From Promicromonospora iranensis (lineage in GTDB: Bacteria; Actinomycetota; Actinomycetes; Actinomycetales; Cellulomonadaceae), in assembly GCF_028994775.1 (NCBI RefSeq), contig NZ_JAJQMN010000003.1, positions 186,001-250,000 on the forward strand: 64,000 nt of DNA, in the 5' to 3' direction. Made by a program: the position numbers and the translations under genes. Of the stretch, positions 24,421-32,536 are shown piece by piece. A model generated the notes under the pieces. It was not told the DNA's origin and did no database searches. It saw nothing but the letters and a program-made list of their open reading frames with translations. How positions within the stretch are numbered: the first letter of the stretch is position 1; each line of letters begins with the position of its first letter.

Positions 24421-25521
24421 ATGCGGCGGCTGGGCACGGACGGATGGTCGGGTCTCGTGATGCTCGCCGTGTCCGTGGCTGTCGCCGGACCGGCCCTGCT
24501 GGGGCCCGCGGAGCCCTCGATCCCACGCGCCTGGTGGACGGCGCTCTTCGCCGTCGTGATCGTCGCCCTGGTCCTCGCCCTGTTCCGCGAACGGTCGGAC
24601 CCTGCCGGGTACGGGCTCTTCACGGCGGCCGTCGTGTCCTCCTGGGCAGTGGTGCTGACGGCGCCGTACATGGGGCTGCTGCCCGTGCTGCTCGTCGTGA
24701 CCGCCGCGGTGAGCGTCTACCTGGTGCCGCTGAAGGCCGGGTTCGTCGTCGTCGGGCTCAACACGGCCGTGCTCGTCCTCGCCATGGTCCTGCACGCCAG
24801 GGACTCCGTCGACGCCCTGGTCACCGTCGGGTTCTACCTGCTCATCCAGGTCGCGACGGTGCTGAGCTCCGTGACGCTCATCCGCGAGCAGCGGCTGCGC
24901 CGCGAGCTCAGCGAGGCGCACATCGATCTCCGCGCGGCGTCCGCGCTCCTGTCCGAGTCGGCCCGCACCGCCGAGCGGCTGCGCATCTCGCGCGACCTGC
25001 ACGACCTCATCGGCCACCAGCTCACTGTGCTCACGCTGGAGCTGGAGGCAGCCAGGCACCGGGAGGGCGAGCAGGCGCGCGAGCACGTCGAGCGAGCGAA
25101 CCACGTGGCACGCGAGCTGCTGGGAGACGTACGCCGGACGGTGGACGAGCTGCGGACGGCGCCGTCGGACCTGAGCGAGGCGCTGCACCAGGTGGTGCGC
25201 GACCTGCCTGACCTCGAGGTGTCCGTCGACGTCGGCCCCGACGTCGAGGCCGACGAGGAGCAGGTCGCGGCCCTCGTGCGGGCGGTGCAGGAGATCGTCA
25301 CGAACACCATCCGGCACGCCGACGCCCGCGAGCTGTGGATCGAGGTGACGACCGGCCCGGGCGGCCTCGTCCTGACCGCCGCCGACGACGGGCGCGGTTT
25401 CCGCGAGCTCGTGCCCGGCAACGGGCTGCGCGGGCTCACCGAGCGGTTCGCTGCGCTCGGCGGTGACGTGGAGTTCGACGGCACCGGCGGTTTCCGGGTC
25501 ACCGCGCGGGTGCCGGCATGA
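24421..25521 (+). CDS. Sensor histidine kinase, NarL/DesK type
   Basis: 366 aa. Five or so membrane segments form the sensor (residues 11-150), then a HisKA_3 dimerisation domain with phospho-acceptor His194 in RISRDLHDLIGHQL, then an HATPase domain (NTIRHADA, DDGRGF, GLRGL). Membrane sensing without an extracellular domain resembles the DesK/LiaS class that detects envelope stress. The stop overlaps the response regulator start (ATGA at 25518-25521). Divergent ABC exporter genes are the likely target. Confidence 0.9.
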   Translation: MRRLGTDGWSGLVMLAVSVAVAGPALLGPAEPSIPRAWWTALFAVVIVALVLALFRERSDPAGYGLFTAAVVSSWAVVLTAPYMGLLPVLLVVTAAVSVYLVPLKAGFVVVGLNTAVLVLAMVLHARDSVDALVTVGFYLLIQVATVLSSVTLIREQRLRRELSEAHIDLRAASALLSESARTAERLRISRDLHDLIGHQLTVLTLELEAARHREGEQAREHVERANHVARELLGDVRRTVDELRTAPSDLSEALHQVVRDLPDLEVSVDVGPDVEADEEQVAALVRAVQEIVTNTIRHADARELWIEVTTGPGGLVLTAADDGRGFRELVPGNGLRGLTERFAALGGDVEFDGTGGFRVTARVPA

Positions 25522-26162
25522 CCCGGGTGGTCATCGTCGACGACCAGACGCTGGTGCGGCACGGCATCCGCACGCTGCTGGAGATCGCGGACCTCGACGT
25601 CGTCGGGGAGGCCGACGACGGCCGGGCCGCGCTCGACGTCGTCGCGGCCACCGCGCCGGACGTGATCCTGCTCGACCTGCGGATGCCGGGCTACGACGGC
25701 CTCTGGACCCTCCGCGAGCTGCGCGAGCGCCGCATCGACGTCCCGGTGCTGGTGCTCACCACCTTCGACGACGACACCCTGGTGCTCGACGCCCTGCACG
25801 CCGGTGCGCGCGGGTACCTCCTCAAGGACGTCACCGTCGAGCAGCTGACCCGGGCGGTGCACACCCTGGCCGACGGCGGGACGCTCGTCGCACCGTCGAT
25901 CACCAGCCGGATGCTGCGCGCCATCCGGTCCGTGCCGCCGTCAGCGGGTGCCGACACGCCGCCCGCCCAGAGGCTGACCGAACGTGAGCTCGAGGTACTG
26001 CGGCTCATGGCCGAGGGATACACCAACCGCGAGATCTCCAGCGCGCTGTCCCTGGTCGAGGGCACCGTGAAGAACCACGTCTCGACGATCCTGCTCAAGC
26101 TCTCCGCCCGGGACCGGACCAACGCCGTACTGCGCGCCCTCCACCTGGGCATCCTCGGCTGA
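25518..26162 (+). CDS. Response regulator, NarL/LuxR type
   Basis: 214 aa. Receiver domain with Asp53 in ILLDLRMPG, Thr in LTTFDD and Lys in YLLKD. A LuxR-type HTH follows (LTERELEVLRLMAEGYTNREI). It is the cognate partner of the overlapping kinase gene and likely activates the divergent ABC exporter operon. Confidence 0.93.
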   Translation: MTRVVIVDDQTLVRHGIRTLLEIADLDVVGEADDGRAALDVVAATAPDVILLDLRMPGYDGLWTLRELRERRIDVPVLVLTTFDDDTLVLDALHAGARGYLLKDVTVEQLTRAVHTLADGGTLVAPSITSRMLRAIRSVPPSAGADTPPAQRLTERELEVLRLMAEGYTNREISSALSLVEGTVKNHVSTILLKLSARDRTNAVLRALHLGILG

Positions 26163-26178
26163 CCGCGCCGGGCCGCCG

Positions 26179-27204
26179 CTAAGCGCTCGCGCGGACCACC
26201 AGCTCGGGCGCGAGGACGACGTCGCGCGGCACGCGGCCGGGCTGGGCGATCTCGTCCAGCAGGAGGCGGGCCGCCGCGGTCCCGATCTCCGCTATGGGCT
26301 GGCGCACGGTCGTGAGCGGGACGGCGGCGACGGCGGCGAACGGGATGTCGTCGTACCCGACCACCGCGATGTCTTCGGGCACCCGGATGCCTGCCGCCGT
26401 CAGCCCCGCGACGATACCGATCGCGTGCAGGTCGTTGCCCGCCACCACGGCGTCGGGCCGCTCGGCGGGCGGCTGTTCCGCGATCCGGCGCCCCACGGCG
26501 GTGCCGTCGGCGAGATCCAGGTCAGGCGTGCGGACGATCTGCAGGTACACGTCCGGCGTCTGCCGCACGGCGAGCCGGCAGCCGTCGAGGCGGCGCTCGA
26601 CCTGCCGCACCCCCTCGGGCCCCGCGGCGAACAGCAGCCGCCGCCGCCCGGCGTCGAGCACGTGCTGCGCAGCGAGGCGGCCGCCCTCGCGGTGGTCGAG
26701 CGACACCGACGACAGGCGGTGCTCCGGGTCCTCGTGGTCCACGAGGACGATCGGCGTGCCCTGGTCCCGGCGGCGGCGCAGCGGCTCCAGGTCGTCGTCC
26801 GACGGCGAGACGACGACGCCGTCGAACCGGAGCTGCTCGAACAGGTCGAGCAGACGCTTCTGTTGTTCCGCCGACTCGTGCGAGCTACCCACCACCACCG
26901 TGAGCCCGTTGTCCGCCACCATCTTCTCGACCGCCGTGGCGATGCCGCCGAAGTACGGGTTGGAGGCGTTGACGAAGGAGGCTCCCACGATCCCGCTGGG
27001 ACGGCCGCGGAGCTGGCGGGCGGCCAGGCTCGGCACGAAGCCGAGGTCGTCGACGGCTTCCCCGATGCGCCGCTTCATGGTCACGGAGACCCGGTCGGGC
27101 CAGTTGAGGAAGTTCGAGACCGACGCCACCGACACGTCGGCATGGCGGGCGACGTCGTAGATCGTGACGGGACCCTCGTCACTGTGCCGGTTCACGTCGC
27201 CCAT
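26179..27204 (-). CDS. LacI-family regulator (orphan)
   Basis: 341-aa LacI protein: HTH VTIYDVARHADVSVASVSNFLN, then a sugar-binding domain typical of the RbsR/CcpA group (VGYDDIPFAAVAAVPLTTVRQP). ATG 27204 is used; GTGAG abuts it. No transporter or glycosidase gene lies alongside, so its targets are elsewhere. It is convergent with the response regulator gene and 66 bp downstream of the AhpD-like gene on the same strand. Confidence 0.88.
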   Translation of the reverse strand: MGDVNRHSDEGPVTIYDVARHADVSVASVSNFLNWPDRVSVTMKRRIGEAVDDLGFVPSLAARQLRGRPSGIVGASFVNASNPYFGGIATAVEKMVADNGLTVVVGSSHESAEQQKRLLDLFEQLRFDGVVVSPSDDDLEPLRRRRDQGTPIVLVDHEDPEHRLSSVSLDHREGGRLAAQHVLDAGRRRLLFAAGPEGVRQVERRLDGCRLAVRQTPDVYLQIVRTPDLDLADGTAVGRRIAEQPPAERPDAVVAGNDLHAIGIVAGLTAAGIRVPEDIAVVGYDDIPFAAVAAVPLTTVRQPIAEIGTAAARLLLDEIAQPGRVPRDVVLAPELVVRASA

Positions 27205-27270
27205 CTCACCACGGACCGTGCCGGACGACGGGGTGATAATCGCCGAGCCGTGGCCGCCCGCCACGGGACC

Positions 27271-27729
27271 TCAGCTCTCGGGCGCCACGGGGGTGTGGCT
27301 CGAGACGGTGATCCGGTTCCACCCGTTGATCTCCACGGCGAGCCAGACCACCGCCGCGATCTGCGGGGCGGAGAGCGCCTGCTCGACGTCGATCTCCGGG
27401 GCTGGCGACGTGTGCTCGTCCCCGATCCGGGTGATCCGCTCGGCGAGGGTCAACGCCGCCCGCTCCTGCTCGGTGAAGTACTGCGACTCCCACCAGGCGG
27501 GCAGCACCGCGAGCCGGTCCGCCGTCTCGCCCGCCGCCACGGCATCGCGAGTATGCATGCGCAGGCAGTAGGCACATCCGTTGAGCTGCGACACGCGGAT
27601 CTTGACCAGCTCGCCGAGGATGTGCGAGAGACCGGCGGATGCCGCAGCCTGGTCGGCCGCCGCGGTGAAGGCTCGGTAGGCCTGGTACAGCGCCGGGAAC
27701 TGCTGGGTGATGTCGACCTGCGGGAACAT
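27271..27729 (-). CDS. AhpD/carboxymuconolactone decarboxylase family protein
   Basis: 152-aa AhpD-like protein with the redox motif CAYCLRMH (Cys52, Cys55, His59), which in AhpD supports peroxidase activity. ATG 27729 has AAAGGA upstream. It is divergent from an ECF41 sigma gene. ECF41 factors are known to control neighbouring carboxymuconolactone decarboxylase, oxidoreductase or epimerase (COE) genes, so this is the expected target, and a matching promoter is visible. Confidence 0.9.
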   Translation of the reverse strand: MFPQVDITQQFPALYQAYRAFTAAADQAAASAGLSHILGELVKIRVSQLNGCAYCLRMHTRDAVAAGETADRLAVLPAWWESQYFTEQERAALTLAERITRIGDEHTSPAPEIDVEQALSAPQIAAVVWLAVEINGWNRITVSSHTPVAPES

Positions 27730-27773
27730 GGAACCGTCCTTTCCGGGTCCCCCTGCGGGACCGTCGTGCTGAT

Positions 27774-27834
27774 GACGAGCGGACCGGTCGAGGTGTGAGG
27801 AGACCCGGCTCACACCCGGCCGAGCTGTCTCGTC
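27774..27834. promoter_or_regulatory. Two divergent ECF41-type promoters
   Basis: Plus strand: CTCACAC (27809-27815), 15 bp, CGTC (27831-27834), toward the sigma gene. Minus strand: CTCACAC (27793-27799 read in reverse), 15 bp, CGTC (27774-27777), toward the AhpD-like gene. The identical elements and identical spacing resemble the TGTCACA-N16-CGTC consensus recalled for ECF41. Both promoters are probably driven by the sigma factor itself. Confidence 0.7.
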
Positions 27835-27862
27835 GGACCTACTACCCACGATCGGAGGACCG

Positions 27863-28765
27863 ATGAGCGCGCAGGGCCAGGACCCGGATGCCCTCGGGGT
27901 GGTGATCCGCGAGCGACGTCGGCTCCTCGCGATCGCCTACCGCCTGCTGGGCACGGTGGCCGAGGCCGAGGACGCGGTCCAGGAGGCCTACGTGCGCTGG
28001 TACCAGCTCGGCGAGGGCGAGCGGAGCGCCATCGACAACGTTCCCGCCTGGCTGACACGCGTCACGAGCAACATCTGCCTCGACGTCCTGAAGTCCGCGC
28101 GCAGGAGGCGCGAGCAGTACGTCGGGCCGTGGCTTCCCGAGCCGCTGCCGAGCGATTCGGCAGGGAGCACCGACCCGGCCGACCGTGTCACGCTCGACGA
28201 GTCGGTCAGCACCGCCCTGCTGCTCGTGCTCGAATCGATGACACCGGCCGAGCGGGTCGCCTTCGTCCTGCACGACGTCTTCAAGGTTCCGTTCCCCGAG
28301 GTCGCCGAGATCGTCGGGCGGACGCCCGCCGCCGTGCGCCAGCTCGCGACCTCCGCTCGGCGCCGGGTGGACACCACACGGGCGCGGCGGTCGTCGTCGG
28401 ACGTGCACGCCTCCGTCGTGCGCGCTTTCGCGGCGGCCTGCGAGAAGGGCGACCTCCGGGCGCTCCTGGCGGTCCTCGACCCGACCGTCGAGCTGCGGTC
28501 CGACGGCGGCGGGATCGTCCGCGCGGCCTACCGCCCCGTCGTCGGCGCCACCAAGGCGGCCCGCTTCCTGCTCGGCGTGCTGGCGAAGCGCCCCGAGTGG
28601 CGCCTCGAGCTGCGCACCGTCCCGGAGGGCCTCGCCGTGGTCCTCCTCGACGACGCCCCCGGGCGCGGTGCCGTGGAGAGCGTGATCACCGTTCAGGTCA
28701 TCGACGGCCGCATCCACGACATCTGGATGATGCGCAACCCGCTGAAGCTCTCGCGCTGGGCATAG
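27863..28765 (+). CDS. ECF41-type RNA polymerase sigma factor (SigJ-like)
   Basis: 300 aa. Sigma region 2 (LLAIAYRLLGTVAEAEDAVQ) and region 4 (FVLHDVFKVPFPEVAEIVGR) are followed by a SnoaL/NTF2-like C-terminal domain in place of a separate anti-sigma factor. Family-specific motifs are present: WLPEP in the inter-region linker, DGGG (residues 212-215) and the C-terminal NPLKL, matching the NPxKL motif recalled as regulating activity. ATG 27863 has CGGAGGA upstream. It is divergent from its likely COE target. Confidence 0.93.
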   Translation: MSAQGQDPDALGVVIRERRRLLAIAYRLLGTVAEAEDAVQEAYVRWYQLGEGERSAIDNVPAWLTRVTSNICLDVLKSARRRREQYVGPWLPEPLPSDSAGSTDPADRVTLDESVSTALLLVLESMTPAERVAFVLHDVFKVPFPEVAEIVGRTPAAVRQLATSARRRVDTTRARRSSSDVHASVVRAFAAACEKGDLRALLAVLDPTVELRSDGGGIVRAAYRPVVGATKAARFLLGVLAKRPEWRLELRTVPEGLAVVLLDDAPGRGAVESVITVQVIDGRIHDIWMMRNPLKLSRWA

Positions 28766-28787
28766 CACCCCCAGCCGGCGACTTGGC

Positions 28788-28800
28788 TATCGTCGCCGGT
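28788..28800 (+). promoter_or_regulatory. Leaderless -10 of the aminotransferase gene
   Basis: TATCGT (28788-28793), seven bases, then GTG 28801. No Shine-Dalgarno. TTG 28783 is an alternative start but would overlap this hexamer. Confidence 0.35.
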
Positions 28801-29529
28801 GTGCGCATCGAGACCGACGGCCGCCCCGCGACCGCAGCCGAGCTGTTCAGCACCTACGGCCACTTCACCGCCCTGCAGGTGCGCGGCGGCGGGGTCCAGG
28901 GGCTGGCGAACCACCTCGAGCGGCTCGACACGGCGCACCGCGAGCTGTTCCGCCGCCCGCTCCCGGGCGGCAGGGTGCGGGACCTGGTGCGGCACGCCCT
29001 CGACGGGACGGCGGACGCCTCCGTACGGGTGATGCTGCGCGACGCCGACCGGATCACCGTCTCGGTCGACGCACCGCGCCACCTGCCCGCCGCACCGCAG
29101 CGGCTACGGTCCGTGCCCTATCTGCGCCCGTTCCCGCACCTCAAGCATCTGGGCGGCTTCGCGCAGCTCGAGTGGGCCCAGCGTGTGCGCCTCGACGGGT
29201 ACGACGACGCCCTCCTCACCACGCCCGACGGTGCCCTCGCCGAGTCGTCGACCGCGAACATCGGGTTCCTCCGGGCCGACGGCATCGTCGTCTGGCCGGA
29301 CGCTCCCCAGCTGCACGGCACCGCGATGCGGCTGGTCGAGGCCACGACGCCGTCGACCCGCCAGGTGGTGCGGTCCGGCGACGTCCACGCCTTCGCGGGC
29401 GGGTTCCTCGTCAACTCGATCGGCGTCGTCGCGGTGGCCTCGGTCAACGACGTCCCACTGCCCGACGCCGGAGACCTCCTCGCCGGGGTGGTCGAGCGCC
29501 TCGCGGCGGTCCCGTGGGAGCCTGTCTAG
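28801..29529 (+). CDS. Class IV aminotransferase (PabC/branched-chain type)
   Basis: 242-aa fold-type IV PLP enzyme. Probable PLP Lys115 in PHLKHLGGF and Glu148 in ALAESSTANIGF, the family's pyridine-nitrogen contact. Candidate activities are aminodeoxychorismate lyase or amino-acid transamination. The short length and lack of neighbouring pab genes do not settle it. Its TAG stop shares the palindrome CTAG with the stop of the convergent acetyltransferase gene. Confidence 0.82.
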   Translation: MRIETDGRPATAAELFSTYGHFTALQVRGGGVQGLANHLERLDTAHRELFRRPLPGGRVRDLVRHALDGTADASVRVMLRDADRITVSVDAPRHLPAAPQRLRSVPYLRPFPHLKHLGGFAQLEWAQRVRLDGYDDALLTTPDGALAESSTANIGFLRADGIVVWPDAPQLHGTAMRLVEATTPSTRQVVRSGDVHAFAGGFLVNSIGVVAVASVNDVPLPDAGDLLAGVVERLAAVPWEPV

Positions 29530-30080
29530 TCCGACGGCCGCCACTCACGCCGGAGCAGCCCGAACACCCAGCTGTCGGACACGTCGCCGTCCACGATGCA
29601 GTCCTCGCGCAGTGTTCCCTCGCGCACGAACCCCAGCTTCTCCAGGACCCGCGCGGACCCGATGTTGCGGGTGTCCGTCTCGGCCTGGACCCGGTTCAGG
29701 TCCAGCGTGTCGTACGCCCACCGCAGCAGGGCGTGCGCTGCCTCCGTCATGTAGCCGTGACCCCACGCGGACTGGTCCAGGCAGTAGCCCAGCGACGCGC
29801 TGCGAAAGTCAGGGTCCCACTCCGTCAGCGCGCACCAGCCGACGAAGGTCCCGTCCTCGACGCGGTCGATCGCGACCCGGGCGCCGGAACCCTCTTCCGC
29901 CAGCCGCTCGCAGACCGCGAGGAACCGGTCGGCGCGACCGGGGTCCGTCCAGCGCGGGGAGTCCCAGTAGCGCATCACCTCCGGACTGGTGTGCAGCGCG
30001 ACCAGGTGGTCGGCGTCGGCTCCGGTGAAGGGTCGCAGGCGCAGTCGAGAGGTGTGCAGCTCGGGGGTCGGCAGGGCCAT
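29526..30080 (-). CDS. GNAT acetyltransferase, RimJ/RimL type
   Basis: 184-aa N-acetyltransferase: TSRLRLRPFTGADADHL at the start, acetyl-CoA loop region QSAWGHGYMTEAAHALLRWAYD and the C-terminal NIGSARVLEKLGFVREG, all typical of RimJ/RimL. ATG 30080 is chosen; an in-frame ATG at 30116 is possible. Substrate may be a ribosomal protein or small molecule. Its 3' end overlaps the aminotransferase gene by four bases. Confidence 0.88.
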   Translation of the reverse strand: MALPTPELHTSRLRLRPFTGADADHLVALHTSPEVMRYWDSPRWTDPGRADRFLAVCERLAEEGSGARVAIDRVEDGTFVGWCALTEWDPDFRSASLGYCLDQSAWGHGYMTEAAHALLRWAYDTLDLNRVQAETDTRNIGSARVLEKLGFVREGTLREDCIVDGDVSDSWVFGLLRREWRPSD

Positions 30081-30475
30081 GTGCCCATCGTGTGCCACCG
30101 GCCGCTGGTGCGTCATGGGATTTCCGCGGCATCCTCGAGCGCTGCCCGCCCGCGGGGCCGGCGCACAGGGTCCTCGAGCAGGGTGACCTTGAGGCAAGGG
30201 GACCGCCAGGCAAGGTGACCTCTGCGAGCACCTGCCAGGTGAGGGGAATTTCGTTCAGCTGGGCCCTGCAAAGTTCGCCCAGGCTGAACTATTCAGCTGA
30301 GCCCGCATACGCAGGGGCGCGCCGAACGAAATTCACCTCACCTGGCACCCCTCGCAAGAGCACCATGCGAGGCGAGGGACGGTACCGCGAAGCCAGGGCA
30401 GCTCCGCGAGACAAGGTCGCTTCGACCACGGCCCGACTGGCTCAGCGGGTCCGCACGAGCCGCCGGCCAGCGGTG
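30081..30475. other. Gene-free stretch holding repeat copy C
   Basis: 395 bp without a supportable gene between the GNAT start and the HxlR 3' end. It holds repeat copy C and, just left of it, two AAGGTGACC/GGTGACC-like short repeats (30180-30221). Nothing else is recognised. Confidence 0.6.
30232..30348 (-). repeat. 117-bp nested quasi-palindromic intergenic repeat, copy C (inverted)
   Basis: Third copy, in opposite orientation: read on the minus strand, ATGCGGGC is again at position 41 and the length is again exactly 117 bp. Arms: TGCCAGGTGAGG/ CACCTGGCA, AATTTCGTTC/GAACGAAATT (perfect), and GCTGAA/TTCAGC inside. It sits upstream of the GNAT gene and downstream of the HxlR gene. Confidence 0.8.
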
Positions 30476-30925
30476 TCAGTCGGCGCCGTGCGCCGCCTCG
30501 AACTCCTGACGAGCCCGGGCGATCTGCTCCTGGTGCTCCTCGGACCAGGTCACCAACGCCTGTGTGGTGGCGAGCAGGGTGCGACCAAGCGGAGTCAGCT
30601 CGTACTCCACGCGGGGCGGCACCTCGGGGTACACGGTGCGCCCGACCAGACCGTCGCGTTCGAGGTTGCGCAGCGTCACGGTGAGCATCCGCTTGCTGAT
30701 GCCGTCGATCTCCCGGACCAGCTCGCCGAACCGGAGGGTCTTCTCGTCCAGCAGCGCGATCACCAGCAGGGACCACTTGTCGGCGATCCGGTCCAGGATC
30801 TGCCGCACCTGGCAGTCCTCACGGGCGTCCCACTGAAAGGGGTCCCGCTCGAACCTGCACGCGTCCGTCGCCTCCTTGGTTCCCTCGAGGGAACCGGGTG
30901 ACGTCAAAGTGCCTTCTTGTGCCAT
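30476..30925 (-). CDS. HxlR-type winged-helix regulator
   Basis: 149-aa HxlR-family regulator. The core reads CQVRQILDRIADKWSLLVIALL, then the recognition region LVREIDGISKRMLTVTLRNLERDGLV and wing PPRVEYELTPLGRTL. Cys38 is the conserved Cys used for redox or electrophile sensing in some relatives. Start ATG 30925; an in-frame ATG at 30951 abuts the operator and is possible. It is divergent from an MFS exporter, its likely target. Confidence 0.88.
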   Translation of the reverse strand: MAQEGTLTSPGSLEGTKEATDACRFERDPFQWDAREDCQVRQILDRIADKWSLLVIALLDEKTLRFGELVREIDGISKRMLTVTLRNLERDGLVGRTVYPEVPPRVEYELTPLGRTLLATTQALVTWSEEHQEQIARARQEFEAAHGAD

Positions 30926-30949
30926 CTCACGATCGTGCCCAAGGATCGT

Positions 30950-30972
30950 CATGGTTACAAGTGGTAACCGTG
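30950..30972. promoter_or_regulatory. HxlR operator candidate between regulator and exporter
   Basis: GGTTAC-aagtg-GTAACC is a perfect dyad at 30953-30969, and the flanks extend the symmetry to 23 bp with one mismatched pair. It is the only strong dyad between the divergent genes. Confidence 0.6.
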
Positions 30973-30997
30973 AGGAATTTTGAGCGAGGAGAACCCC

Positions 30998-32407
30998 GTG
31001 ACAGACGTGCGAGAGGTCATACGGCCACCGGCGAACAGCGCACCAACGGGCTGGGGCGTGCTGGCCGTGGTCTGCGGCGCGCTCTTCCTCGAGGGGATCG
31101 ACATCGCGATGCTCAACGTCGCGGTGCCGGCCATCGCCGCCGACATCGGTCTGGCGACCGCCGACGCGCACTGGGTGATCAGCGCCTACGTGCTCGCCTA
31201 CGGCGGTTTCATGATCTTCGGCGGGCGCACCGCGGACCTCCTCGGCCGCCGCCGGACGTTCCTGGTCGCGCTCGCGATCTTCGTCGTGTTCTCCGGTCTG
31301 GGCGGACTGGCCGACGAGGCCTGGGTGCTGATCGTCGCCCGGTTCGTCACCGGTGCCACGGCGGGTTTCATGACGCCGGCCGGGTTCAGCCTGCTGACCA
31401 CCAGCTTTCCGGAGGGGCCGCTGCGCGACCGGGCGCTGGCGATCTACGGGGCGATCGGCGCTGGTGGGTTCACGCTCGGTGTCGTGGCCGGCGGTTTCCT
31501 GACCGACCTCGGCTGGCGCTGGGTGTTCTTCGCCCCCGTGATCGTGGGTGCCCTGCTCTGGGTCGCCGGGCGCGCCACCATCCGGCCGGACATCGCCTCG
31601 GAGCTGCCCCGCCGCGGGTTCGACCTGGGCGGCGCGATCACGCTCACGTCGGCGATGGTGGCGCTGATCTACGGGGTCGTGACGATCGGCGAGGGCCAGG
31701 ACGTCACGGCCGGGGTCGTGTCGTTCGCGGTCGCCGCGGTGCTGATCGGCGTGTTCGTGGCGATCGAGCGTCGGGTCACCGATCCCCTGCTGCGCCTCGC
31801 GGTGCTGCGCGAAGGGCTGCTGCTGCGGTCGAGCGCCGCGGGACTGCTGTTCATCGGGGCGTTCTTCGCGTTCCAGTTCCTGATCACGCTCTACCTGCAG
31901 GAGTATCGCGGCTGGTCCCCGATCGCGACGGGTCTCGCGTTCGCCGTCATGGGCCTGGACATGATCCTCGCTCCCCTGTTCACGCACCGGCTGGTCAAGC
32001 GGTTCGGGAACGCCCCGGTGATGGTGGCCGGTCTGCTCGCGGGTGCGGTGGCGTTCGCCCTGGCGCTGCGCATCGACGGGAACTGGGGATACCTGGACCT
32101 GCTGCCGTCCATGGTGCTGGTCGGCGTGATGTTCGCCCTGGTGTACGGGCCGCTGGCGGCCGCGGCCACCGCCGGCCTGGACGAGGCCGAGCACGGCGTG
32201 GCCGGTGGGGTCGTCTACACGGCGTTCCAGTTCGGCGCCGCGCTGGGTGTGTCGATCGCGACCATCGCGCTGGTCAACGGGCACGCCGCGGACGCCGACT
32301 GGTCCGACTACCGGCGCGCACTCCTGGTTCCCGCGATCGGGGGCGCCCTCGCCCTGGCCCTCGGTATCTCCACCTGGGTCCGCGGACGACGGGTGATTCC
32401 CGCATAA
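30998..32407 (+). CDS. MFS exporter, DHA2-like (14 membrane segments)
   Basis: 469-aa major facilitator with about 14 hydrophobic segments. Motif A is present (GGRTADLLGRRRTF), and the early motif DIAMLNVAVPAIAADI is typical of DHA2 drug/proton antiporters. GTG 30998 has GAGGAG (30985-30990) seven bases upstream; a TTG at 30980 lies in frame but has a poorer context. The divergent HxlR gene and operator indicate induction by a toxic small molecule. Confidence 0.9.
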   Translation: MTDVREVIRPPANSAPTGWGVLAVVCGALFLEGIDIAMLNVAVPAIAADIGLATADAHWVISAYVLAYGGFMIFGGRTADLLGRRRTFLVALAIFVVFSGLGGLADEAWVLIVARFVTGATAGFMTPAGFSLLTTSFPEGPLRDRALAIYGAIGAGGFTLGVVAGGFLTDLGWRWVFFAPVIVGALLWVAGRATIRPDIASELPRRGFDLGGAITLTSAMVALIYGVVTIGEGQDVTAGVVSFAVAAVLIGVFVAIERRVTDPLLRLAVLREGLLLRSSAAGLLFIGAFFAFQFLITLYLQEYRGWSPIATGLAFAVMGLDMILAPLFTHRLVKRFGNAPVMVAGLLAGAVAFALALRIDGNWGYLDLLPSMVLVGVMFALVYGPLAAAATAGLDEAEHGVAGGVVYTAFQFGAALGVSIATIALVNGHAADADWSDYRRALLVPAIGGALALALGISTWVRGRRVIPA

Positions 32408-32536
32408 GTTCACCGGTCTGCCAGGACGCGTTCATCGACGCGTGGCCAGGGAGCCCGATCGTGTCCGTGCGCCGCGGTCTGACCGCGGCGTGCCGGCGCG
32501 CCCCCGCCCGGCTCCCTCCTCACCTGAGGTTCTGCC

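Noticed and set aside
30476-32413. HxlR fused to a long N-terminal protein
   Set aside because: The extension is antisense to the MFS gene and non-homologous. HxlR length and a start near 30925 fit the family.
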